This document shows, piece by piece, positions 1 to 12,700 of a stretch of 64,000 nucleotides of DNA; position 1 is the first letter of the stretch; every line of letters begins with the position of its first letter. The translations under genes were made by a program, and so were the position numbers. The DNA comes from Hippopus hippopus (taxonomy: Eukaryota; Mollusca; Bivalvia; Cardiida; Cardiidae), in NCBI GenBank assembly GCA_946811185.2, contig OX328109.1, positions 32,472,129 through 32,536,128 on the forward strand. Direction: 5' to 3'. The notes beneath the pieces are model-generated. The model was not told where the DNA came from. It worked only from the letters and a program-made list of their open reading frames with translations, and ran no database searches.

Positions 1-656
1 CACTAGCAGATAACTAATTAAATGTGGCTGAAATGGTGGGATTTGTCTTTTGAAAGCAACAAAAAAAAACACACTGTCCAAAGAGGACGAAATGCTAGTT
101 TCCAACATTTTTTTCTATTCCTACGATGTTAACAACAGCCATCTGCTGCAGGGTCATGAAAACATGGGATAAAGGGTTAATTCATAAACACCAGAGATAC
201 AGAAAAGGCTCAGTAGCTTGTCAGAAATATTTATCCGTTTTCCTACGATGGTGTAAGAGCAAGACTGTAACTTTTCCTGATGTGTTTTCCCTTCTGATGA
301 CTTGCTCTAGTTTTTATGTTAAAACACAATGACCTTTATATCAACTATTGACTGGTACTTCAAATATTGACAGGAATGAACAGACTGACAACTGCCAAAA
401 CTATAAGACAGACAAACAAACCATTGCAATATAAATATATCTTCTTGAGTACCTGCAGCTAGCAGACATTGAAAACAATGTGTAGAAAGAAGCAATGGTT
501 ATGGCAAGTATTCCTCTTTTTGGGTATCGCTTTCTAAGAAACTGTGCAGACAGACTGAGAGGCAGCAGGACAACAGGCAGATAGACAGATGGGTAGACAG
601 TAGGAAGATAAAGGCAGAGACAGCTAGCATAGCAAAGAGATTCGTGTAGATTGTAC

Positions 657-742
657 CTTCATCCTCATCAATACAGACTCGTCTAAAGTAGGTATAATTG
701 GCATGAGCTGTGTAATTATCACAGTCTGTGTAAAACTCACAA
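657..742 (-). CDS. Exon A8b: second part of split type A domain
   Basis: 86 nt, acceptor TTTCAG (phase 2), donor GTACAA (phase 1). It encodes CEFYTDC and RRVC plus IDEDE, completing all eight Cys of A8. The phase-1 donor means at least one more coding exon lies beyond the left edge. Confidence 0.72.
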
Positions 743-3700
743 CTGAAAAATAAGAATGTTAATCAAACTTAGCTCTACAGCACCTTCTACAACTTAAGTT
801 GCCTTTGTGGCCAGTGTAGATCAAGATCAGAGAGCACAACTCCTGCAGTGTGATCGTTGATCCATAGTCTGCTTTGCTTAGACATTATGGACAAGTGAAA
901 CTGCAATTCCTTGGGACTCATTTCTAGAATGAAAATATCTGCAAGGTTTATGAAGAATTTTTTTTAGGGCAAATGTAGTAAAATTGTGAACTTATCCATA
1001 TCACAATGATACTATAAATTCTTCAGGGAATAAATGAAACACTAAAGAACAACACCTTATTGTTCAATATTTTGACTATTGCTTTTTTCAAGAGTTCATT
1101 TTTTGCCTCTAGAACATTTTTTTAAGTGTGAATTACTCCAACTATAATGTTTTACACAAAGAAAGTGATGTCAGCCTTGTAACCCAACATCAACATTCCC
1201 ATGCTTTGTCAACAACCAATCAACCTTATATGGAATTGCTCGGCCTTGACATTACAGCCCAGTGTTTGGACTGTCTGCAGCTTTTTAATCCGTGCTGATT
1301 CATAAATTTGATGTTATGTTTTTTCTGGGAAGTACATCTTTTTCAGGATAGTGAATTTTAGTTAAGAATTTGAATGGTGTTCTTCAGAAAAATGTACGGA
1401 AAAGTGGCTTGTCTCTATTCACACTCAGATGTTCCTTTATCCTCTTGTTCAGTTGTCTCTCAGTTTCACCGTCATACACTACCATTCCCAAACATCTGCA
1501 ACTGATGACATGCAGTATGTTCCTTTGTTTACAATTAGTATTAGGTGATGTAGTGCATTTTCCTAAACTAAGTGCCTATAATTTGATCTTGTGATATAAT
1601 TTCACACATTTCACTTGGAAAAAACCTGAAACAGATGTACTCAGCAGACAAAACAGAATGTCAAATACATGAATCAGCATGCAGTTGGTCCAACCACTGG
1701 GTGGTAACTGCATCAAAAATATTTTAATGGTTACCTGTCCCTGCTGTATGGGTTCCCCTTTTGATTTTTAATAATTGTCCAAGTTTGAAATAAATATCTT
1801 CAGTAATAGATATTGCAAAATGTCAAAGTTTTTGCATAACAATGACGCAAACAATGATGCAGATGATAACGCCAAAGCTGTGACAATACCTAAAATTTCT
1901 GCAAGCTAAAAAGGAGTATAACTATGTCAGAAATATTTTGTGGATTACCTGCCATTCTGGTATGGGGTCGCCCTTTGACACGCCAAGTTTGAAGTAAATC
2001 TCTTTAGTAATAACGGAGACAAATTATGAGAAAATGTCAAAGTTTTTGTATGAAAAGGGTGATGAAAATACCTTTACTTTTTCTTCAAAAGGAGCCAAGC
2101 TAAAATTGTAGATGAAGATCTTGAAGCTTACCTTGATCCGACATTGTCATGATTTAGCATTCTACATCCATCCATATCTAAGCATTTACTGATGCAATAA
2201 TGCAGAGTTAAACCCCCTGTCAGTGTAGATATTGGTGAACTACAGTTACCAATTGTCATTGTATGGATAAATATTTCAAATGTTGGACAATCTGAAAAAA
2301 TAAAGTACAGTATTCAGCAGCCATTACTGAAATCTACGCTTTATGAAAAAAAACGTTCAAAAACAACCTTAACTCTGTACCAAACCACAAAATTCTAGAC
2401 TGGTCCAAATTGGAAGCACTTGCAGATGATAAATTAAATCTGGCTCACATAATGACTTTTGTCCTTGAGAAGATTGAAAACATGGCATGAAAAGAAGAAA
2501 ATGCTGGTTACCAGCATTTTCTTCTTTTCCCACAATGTTTTTAAGTCTTCTTTCTTAGGGTCATTAAGAGCTAGAATTGTTTAGCTATGGGTTAACCCTA
2601 AAGAACAATCCTAATAGACGATTTCAAAATTATTTCAAAGTTCCTCTGTCCAGAATGTTTCATGAAAACGGACAGTGTAGATCATAGATCAGACTGCATT
2701 TTTTGCAGTCTAGTCATGATCTACATTGGCTTCAAAGTTGTAAAGGTTTACTAAGGGTTTCTACATATGTCCAGAGTGCAGCATTAACCTTACAATACAG
2801 TGAGACAAACCATGCAGTTATCTCCCTTATCTCTTTACCAAACGACAAAGTTTTTGACTCCACCAAATTGAAAGCATTTGCAGACGACAAAATAAATGTA
2901 GTTCAAATGATGATTTCTGTCTCTGATACAGGCGGAAACAATGTGGAAAAAGAAAAAAAAAAATACTGGTTACCAGCATTTTCTCCTTTTCCAACAAGGT
3001 TTTCAAAAGCCTTCCATATGAGGGTTGTTTAAACTCGGGATAATGTTGTAAAGGGTTAAAGCATAGCCAAATAATATGAAAATGAGTTCAACATTAAATA
3101 GGTTTGAGTTCATTGATGTAGACAAAAAGTGAGGTTAAAGTCTTTACATAATGGCAATATTTGAGACTTGTCCAATTTGGACATGTCTAAACGCAGGTTT
3201 AACTCTTTACCAAACAAGCCCTGGTTTTAACGACCCTAGGAAAGAAGCCGTTTTGAAAACATTGTTGGAAAAAGAGAAAATGCTGGTAACCAGCATTTTC
3301 TCCTTTTCCAACAATGTTTTCTACTCTATCAAGGACAAATTCCGCCATTTCAGCCACTTTTGATTTGTCATCTGCCAATGTTTTCGATTTGGACAAGTCT
3401 AAAATTTTGTTGTTTGGTAAAGGGTAAAAAAGCAGTTTTTCATACAAAGTTCACCTGTGAACTTGACCTTTGACCAATGGGACCCAAAAAGTTTAGGGCA
3501 GTTCCATGGGTCATGAGCAACACTTGTATAAAGTTTCATCCTAGGTCAAACAGCTTTTGAGTAAGAGCACAGAAACAACTTTTAAACAAAGTTCACCTGT
3601 GACCTTGACCTTTTACCAAATTTGACCCAAAAACAATAGCGCATCTCCTTGGGTCATGAGCAACACTTGTATACAGGTTCAGGTCAAACGGCTTTTGAGC

Positions 3701-6700
3701 ACGAAACAAAAACACGGACTGGTTGACTGACAAACAGAGGGACAAATGGACAGATATGGTGAAACCAGTATACACTCCCTCTCCTTCATAGGAGGGGTTA
3801 TAGCAATCTTGAATTTGAACAACCCAAAGAAAGAGGCCTTTAAAAACATTATGGAAAAGGGAGAAAATGCTGATAGTGATCTTTATGGAGGCTTTAGAAA
3901 GATTTAACTGTTATTGTTAGACAACTCTGACACTCTACCTACCATCTGTACATGTTGCTCTATGAACAATATCTCCAACTGCCATATCCACTTCAGAGCA
4001 GTATACATCATAGGCCCTGTCTTTACTTGCCCAAAACCTTCAAAAGTAATCTTCCATGTTGTAACAGCAATACATTTAATCCGTAAGCATTTTTCACAAC
4101 TTGGTTGCCTTTGCAGCCATCTTAGGTCAAGATCAGACTGCACAAAATTTGCACTATCTCCTTTACTGCGACAATCTAGGCAAAAGCAACCTTGAAAAGC
4201 AGTTATTTGGGTCTTATTTCTAGGCAGAAATTGTTTGTTGGGTTTATTTGGCACTCAAATTTGGCAAAAGCTTTCATTTGAGACAAGTTCTACATACATG
4301 TATTCCTACAAATTGGATAAACATACCATTTGTTTGGTACAGAATTCTGATAGAGCTCCTGTCATGGCTTGGCATTATATATTACACCATACATTCATTT
4401 TAAACCTGTCAACTATCGTAAGTTTGGTTTTCAAGAAGGACTGACACAAAGCCAGTAGGGCTGATAGACCCACTGACAGCTGGATTAGTTGCAAAGGATT
4501 AATCCTCAACCACACAATCCACGTTTTAACGACCCTGGGGAAAGACACTTTTGAAAACATCGTGAGAAAAGGAGATAATGCTAGTAACCAGCATTTTCTC
4601 CTCATCCCACATTGTTTTTTACCTAGACAAAAACAAATCTCATCATTCGAGTCATGTTTAGTTTATCCTCTACAAATGCTTTCAATATGGATGAGTCTGA
4701 AGTTTTGTACAGTGGTAAAGGGTTAAACTTTACCAGATAAAAAGATTTTAGACTTGGCCAAATTGAAATCATGTGACTCAATTGATGGAACTTGGCTCTG
4801 AAAGGTTAGAAGACATTGGCAGAAAAGGAGAAAATGCTGGTAACCAGCATTTTCTCCTTTTCATACAATATTTTCAAAAGCTATCTTGGTAAAACTGGGC
4901 TGCATCAAGTGCATCAAGTGCACCTATCTATTCTTTCCTGGATTTTCTTTTACCAGTATAATATTCTTTCCAAGCTACTCTCTGTTTCTAAACATAGGTA
5001 TTGTTGAAACCATGTTCAGCAGTAAGAGAGGAATGAATTCTGATGTAATGACAATCATGAACCTTCAGAAACAATTAGCTTGGCTTGGAATCAGATAACA
5101 ATCCCTGGGTTTCAAGGCAACCAACTGTACAGCTGAAATGCAAACCAATAGTTGCCCCTGAAGGAACTGGTAGAGGATGCATTACAAAATAATTGAGACA
5201 GGCTCTGATAAAAGAGGATTTGAGGCATGTCTGTGATGCAGAATACCAAACAACTCATTACAAAGTTATGGATCTATAAAATCTATTTTGTCTCACCACC
5301 AGCTAAGTTTTGGGGTAGAATGGATCTTGGACATGCAGAAAATTTTATAAAAGCAAAATGTCTCCACCCAGGTCAGGTTGCATGGACTTTGCAGGATGAC
5401 TTGAGTAAATACCTTTTGCAGATATATTAAGCCCCCTTTTCACAGACCATGGTTCTGTTCTTTTACTGTTTACCAAACTTGTTTGTAATCCATGTCTTTT
5501 CCAACTAATGAATAGTTGACATTTCTTGGCATATATTCTGTAACCCTGTCAAATGACCTTGGACAAGTAGGCCCTTTTGAGCAATCTAGACAAGTCTGTA
5601 CCTTTGTTCTGTTACAAACATCAAAGTCTGAAATAGTATGAGAATTTATAAATGACATGTTGATTAATTGATCTACTAATTACTACATCACCTTTTACCA
5701 TACAATCCTGAGTTTAAACGACCCTGAGGAAAAAGGCATTGAAAACATTGTGGAAAAAGGAGAAAATGCTGGTAACCAGCATTTTCTCCTTTTCCCGCAG
5801 TTTTTTCTATCCTATCTAAGACAATTTCCATCACTTGAATCAAATTCAGTTTGTCATCTATAAATGCTGTGATTGTGGACAAAACTACAAATCCAAAACA
5901 TTTTGGTTTGGTAAAGAGTTAAATGAAAAAAATATTTTACCTAGTGAAACAAATCTGCAGTAGACTACTAGGTAATCGTAAGTGCAACAAATAGATAGTC
6001 TATGAAAATTTACATGTCATAAAGGAAGACAATTAAAACATCATGGCAATAGGAAAATTGCTTCAGACATGAGGTACTCTCTGCCTTTTGCAATAATTTT
6101 CACTTAGTACTGTCTTTAGGAGGTACCTGGTACTTAAACAGATCTCTAATATCTTTAACATTTTTGGCACAAAATATCTCAACCTCATCTCTTTTGTTGG
6201 CTGACATACAATCCACTAAATCTCAGATTTTTATCTCGTAGGCATATAAAGCGGACAGTACAGGTCAAAGATAATCCTGCACATTCTGTGAAAAATTTCA
6301 GACTGGTCTATATTGAAATCACAATTTTTGCAGATAGTATCATCAATATGGCTTAAACGAGGGGTGATCAGAAAGAACGTGGACCAGTGCCTGTATTGGA
6401 ATACTGTTATAAAAAAAACAACTTGGAATGTCTACTTTTTTTGAAAATAACCTCCTTTGAATTCTATGCACTTATTTACTCTTGATTCCCATGCGCAAAA
6501 CACATGCGTGAGCGTGTCACGTGACATTACTATCAAGGACCCAGTCATAGTGAGGGTTAGTTCCTCTGCTCCCATAGTGCGTGTCACGTAGAGAATCTTT
6601 CAAAACAGAAAACTAGCCAAAGGTCACAAGGGGTCAGGACTGAATTATGTGGAGGGTTGGCTAGCGTTTCTGTGTTTAGTTTTTGCAGTGACGTCACTCA

Positions 6701-9700
6701 GCAGGACTTCTGGCTGTCTTTTTCGTATGGTGTTTGTGAAATTTTTTTGAATAATATGAGCATAAAAGTCAGCATTGACTATAGTATGTCTAGATACAAC
6801 ATGATTAAGAAGAAAAAAGGAGAATAGAAAAATATGATGCACATAACTTTACCGACTGGATTAGAAAGTTTCGCTTTAACGGCGGAAGGCGGTGTTAAAC
6901 GCTTCTGTACACTGCTTTGTTGTTTAGTTTCAGTCTGATTAAAGTGTACCTATGTTTCATCACATGTTACAATATGATCAGTAAAGTTTGGCCCTTCTAC
7001 CCTAATTTTTTCTGAATTTTCTAAACAAACTTCGACCCTAACCCCCATTGCCTAGGGGGTCAGTAGTCGAGGTACCCACCTTGTGCAAACACGTGACATT
7101 CCAAGATTGTCACTCAAAATCTACTTGGCACTTTTATATGAAATGCTAAATGTGTCGGCTATTTTCCTCACAGTATCTTGGCAATCTTGTTTTACATGCT
7201 GCTCTACATCCATGATGATTTTGTCTATGACTAATGTTGATGGATGGCCACATTTAGGGTCATTTTTAACAGTATAGCGCTCATATCTAAATTGGTCCGA
7301 TCCATTTACTAATATCAGATTTCTTGAGTGCAGAGTCCCCTTAATCTCTTTCTAACTTTGTTTTGATTTCTGATAAATACTTTCCAAGTTGGAAGTAAAA
7401 CTTTATGATTACTCTCGGCTCACATAAAACGTCTTCCAACATTTTGGACCACTAATGCAGTATATGATGTCATTAAACTGACGTCACACTTTACCTACTT
7501 GAATAAGATGACATCTGAAAGCTTAACCCATTACCACACAATGACGCCTTTTAACACCCCTGAAGAAGAGGCCTTTTGAAAACATTGTGGGAAAAGGAGA
7601 AAATGCTGGTAACCAGCATTTTCTCCTTTTCCCACAAAGTTTTCTACCCTATCAAAGAAAAGTTGCGTCATTTGAGCCACTATGAAATTGTCTTCTGCAA
7701 ATGCTTTCAATTTGGATAGGTCTTAAATTTTGCCGTGTGGTAAAGGGTTAAGTCGGTTACGAGATAATTAAAGCTCATCTGTGCAATTTTTGGTAATCCT
7801 ACATGAAGTAGTTTTCAAAATAACGAGGTGGTCCACGATCTTTATGATCACCCCTCGTATGATGAAAGGGTACAGAACATTGTAAGAAAAGAAAATGCTG
7901 GTACCCAGTATTTCCTCCTTTTTCTCTTAATGTTTTCAAATACCTCAGTTTGGTTTGCATTGGAGTTTAACACTGCTGTAACAGATTAGGTCATATCACA
8001 GCATTCAGTTCACCTACACATGTGTTTCCTTGCTTTCTCACACCAGTACTGACGCAACTTTCTTTCCAAGCCACTGACTACTTTTTCTCACTTGCATCAG
8101 AGGTGAGAGGCGAAAAATCGCCTGCAAGAAAGTTTGCCTCCACCGGGTATTGTACCCGCAACCACTATGTCACTAGTCAGATAGCTATGTATCCTCAAAA
8201 CCCTGAATCTTTTGATAAAGGCTTGAATCCTTCACCAGACAACAAAATTTTAGAATAGTCCAAATTAACCTTTTACCACAAATTGCCGACTTTTAATGAC
8301 CCTTGGAAAAAAGCTTTTTGAAAACATTGTGGGAAAAGGAGAAAATGCTGGTAACCAGCATTTTCTTCTTTTCCCACAATCGTTTTCTACCCTATCAAAG
8401 AACAATAATTGTACCATTTCAGCCACATTGAAATTGTCATCTGCAAATGCTTTCAATTTGGACAAAGCTAAAATTGTGTCGTCTGGTAAAGGGTTTACAG
8501 ACAACCAATTAAATATCCCTCAGAGGATGGGGTTGGTGATACACTTTAGCAATGTGCCCTGTGGGACCTCATAATGGTAGGTGAATCTGCCTTTCGGTCC
8601 CTAAGAATGATAACTGACCTTCACTGCAAACTCTCTCTATAAATACATATTTACTGTCTTCAACCATATCAGTGCAGCTGTGAAGTAAACATCTGTCAAA
8701 AGTGGTATGGTAGCTTGTACCTGCAACAAAAAGAATTCTGTAACAATTGCATCCATTTATTGACAGCCAAAGGATTACAGGTAGTCATTGCAACAAGTTT
8801 CATGCTTCTCTTGACAACTTTCATGTGGGATATGAGCCAGTGACTTGTAATGGAATGTTGTGTAAAGTACTGGCGAAAGAAACTCCAGGAAAGCATGAAT
8901 ACATAGTGATCAATCCTCCATTTATCTATCATTTGATCCATCCATCTGTCTGTGCATCCATCTGTCCATGCATCCATCTGTCTGTGGATCCATCCATCCA
9001 TCCATCCATCCCTCCCTCCCATCCAATCCCATCCCATCCATCCATCCATCCCTCCCATCCCATCCATCCATCAATCCATCCATCCATCCATCTTACCTCT
9101 ACAATATTCTGTTTCAAGACAAATCTCCATACAATACTCAGCCCTAGTTGCTGCACTATAACTACCAAGAACAGAGCAGTTACCAGTATAACCATGGTGT
9201 GTAAAAAGTTCAAATTCCAGGCAATCTGTAAAGAAAAAGTATATCACTGATCTTGATCTACAGTTTAAGATAAAAGCAACCTCATTGGTGCTGAACACAG
9301 GGCCAATAGACCTCCTCTAAGGCTAAGCCTGTTTGTTATTTCTGGGTTTGATATACGTGCATATGTCCTGCCAATCTTTTACCTTGTATCAACTTTGATA
9401 AACACTGTACCAAACAACAAAATTTTAGAACTGTTGAAACTGAAAGCATTTGCAGATGACAACTTAAATGTGACTGAAACGATGGAACTTATCTTTGACA
9501 GGGTAGAAAACATTGTGAGAAAAGTACAAAATGCTGGTAACCAGCATTTTTTTTACATTCTAAGATGACTAAGATGATAGTAAATGCAAAACAAATGCAG
9601 TTGTAAACAATGTGGCCCTTTGAAAACCATTCAACCAGCAGCTGCTGGTGGTATAAATCAGGATCTAACTAAACCAAAAGCATGCAGTCTTATCTTAAAC

Positions 9701-12700
9701 CATCACTGAGCAGAAGTTGGTGAGATATTCTGACAAAACAATCCTGAACCCTTCACCACACAATCCTGACTTTCAACAACCCTAAGGATCAACACTTTTG
9801 AAAACATTGTGGGAAATGGAGAAAACGTTAACTAACATTTTATCCTTTTCCCACCATGAGTTCTACCTTTCAAAGACAATTTTCACCATTTGAACCACAT
9901 TTGATTTGTCGTCTGCAAATGCTTTGGAATTGGAAAGGTCCGACATTTTGTTGTTAGGGTAAAAAGTCAAATTGCGACATGTTTGTCAATCATTTTCATA
10001 GATAATATACAATCCAGTGCTTTACACATAGTCCTCACAATCTAACAGTGTTTTAACGACTCTGGGGAAGAAAACTTTTGAAAACATTGTGGGAAAATCA
10101 GAAATTTCTTGAAAGAAGCCACTTCTCCTTTTCTCTATTTCCCACTATGTTTTCTACCTTATCAAAGAACTTCAGCTCATTTATACCAATTTCATTTGTC
10201 ATTTGAAAATGCTTTTAATTTGAAAGGAACCCAATACTTGTCATTTGGAAAAGGGCTGAAAGACTGAATCCAGTAGCTCAGCACGTAATCAACCTTTTGG
10301 GCTTGAGATCCATGGGTCAATGGTTCGCTTCCCAGCTAAACAAAATTCTTGCCAAGGATTGATGATATTCATTACTGTAGGATTAATTTCTCTCTTAAAG
10401 CAGAACATCTAAAAGTGGGAAAGCAGCCAGTGGCTTGAAAAAATTAATGTGCAAAATATTTGTATCAGGAAATTTCAGAATATACCATGGATAAGTTCAC
10501 TAACTGCCATGACAATATTTAAAAAATGTTGAAAATAGCATAAAACCTCTATTAAACAGAAAGACAATTGACATGTTTGCCTTCACATTGTCAAAAACAA
10601 CATTCCACAATGTGCAGACAGTCTAAATCAGATTGCAAAGAGTAGGCAAAGTAATTATGGATTACCAATTTGTAATATCTGGTGAGAAAATCTTCATGTC
10701 TTTTTCCTCACTGAAAGAATGTAGGTAAAAATGTCAGAGGTAAAAATGCCATAGGTAAAAATGTCAGAGTCAAAGTGGTAAATATGCCATAGGTAATAAT
10801 GTCATAGGTAAAAATGTCAGAGGTATTTATCATGGTATAAATATGTGGGGTTAGCGCAGTTGGTCAAGACTTAGCAAGTTCGAAATCTTGTCAGGGTTCA
10901 CTTATTTCTGGCCTCTGAATCATCTAAGATAGCAGTCAGTCAAAATCAAGATTGGTATATGGACTAACAGGGTCTGTAATCACCAACCATTCTTGAGATT
11001 ATTCTTAGTATTATTCTCTAAGATTTTTTAAATTTGTAAGTGACATAACTCCTGATTGGCTATACCGAATGACAAATGTAGAACAAGAAATTTCTTGAGA
11101 AAAAGACAAAGAACATTCTTAAGAATGGTTGGTGAATACAGGCCCAGAAGTTCTAAGATCACATACTATTGTCCAAGATACTTTTTCACAGATGTTTTTA
11201 CCAAGGTTTGCAATGTTTTCAAAAGGACAGTATGTTAGGAAAAACTTCCTTAAACAACCCATTCATCACAATTCATAAACAATATTGCAGCAATATCTTA
11301 TTGGTTGTATTCAAGTTTAATTCGAAAACATATAATGAAACATCAATAGAAAGTAAGGACATAAATATTATAAGTTATATCTAGCATGTACCATTTATTT
11401 AACTTTTTACCAAACTGCACAATATTAGACTGGTCCAAATTAAAAACACTTGAAGATGACAAATAAATGTAATTCAAAAAATAAAATTTGTTTCCAGCAG
11501 GGCAGAAAACATTGTGGGAAAAGGAGACAATGCTGGTTATCAGCATTGTCTCATTTTCCCACCATGTTTTCTATTGGCTCCTATAGATCTCAGGGTCATA
11601 AAAACCAGGGGTTGTTTGATAAAGGATTAAGTCTTTACCACATGACAAAATTTAGACTTGCATGAACTGAAAGCATTTGCAGAAAACAAATTGCTGGTTA
11701 ACACACAATGTTTTCAACAGGCTTCCTCGTCTAGGTCTTCAAAACTCAGCAATGTGTGGTCAAGGGTTTAAAATTCATTGAATATTGTGACATTAGAAAA
11801 AAGTGCTCATCTGCTTGGTTAGGTTCTCCTGTATAAAATGACACAATAGTCATTTTCTGTCACACTGCAGATGAAATTTGAAGAACATCGATACTTAAGA
11901 ACAAATTACCCATATTAAGCTCAAAATGAGTAATTTCTCCCTTTGTTCCAATGTTTCCTTATTTATTTTACAACACCCTAAGCAAGTTAAATCTGACCAA
12001 CTGATGATGACTTCTTGTATCACACAACGGAGAAAATTTGAAAAACATTGCAACAAAAGAAGAAATTGCCCATACTAAACTGATCATTAGTAACTTTTCC
12101 TTTAGTTGCACAGATTTTCATACATTATATACACAACAGTTTTCAAAGCAATTTAAAATTTATCCCTCATCAATAACAGATGGCTTTTTTTGTCACACAG
12201 TGGTAAAAATTTGCAAAACATTGTAACAGAAGAAGAAATTATTGATTATGAGGGCATAATGAACAGTTTCTCTTTTTGTTCCAATGTTTTCTCATGTGTT
12301 CATAACAGATCAAATAGATTGTCTCATATCAGCTGATGTCTGTGTTGAGCGGCACATGACATTTAAAAAAAAAAACATTGCCATAATGAAGAAATTGCGC
12401 ATAATGAGCTCATTATGAGCAATTTCTTGTATTTTTCCATGTTTTCGATTCATTCCAATGTTTCCAAATTTATTTCAAAACAAGTTAGGCAAGTAACATC
12501 GTAACAACTGAGGATGGCTTTTTGTATCACACAGCAGAGGAAGTTTTTAAAACATTGCTACAAAAGAAGAAATTATCCATAATAAGCTCTTGGTAGGCTA
12601 CTTTTTTTGTTGTCCAATGTTTCCTTGATTTTACAACAGCCAAACAAGTTTACACTTATCCTTATTATAGAAATCTATTTTTAAGGTGCTCACCATTACA

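Larger units (their letters stand above)
6357..7858 (-). mobile_element. Mariner-like transposon, ~1.5 kb, both TIRs present
   Basis: Both ends carry ACGAGGGGTGATCA followed by AAAGA and CGTGGAC, in inverted orientation. The decayed transposase lies between on the minus strand. A TTAA-MITE (7523-7751) sits between the transposase start and the right TIR, so it inserted into the mariner copy later. Confidence 0.8.

Noticed and set aside
8936..9092. A CRISPR or satellite array.
   Set aside because: Simple tetranucleotide repeat without spacers, in a eukaryotic intron.
8696..9298. Open frames rich in Met-Asp-Gly-Trp or His-Pro-Ser-Ile.
   Set aside because: Translations of the (ATCC)n array. 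Only the part at 9097-9225, minus strand, is a real exon.
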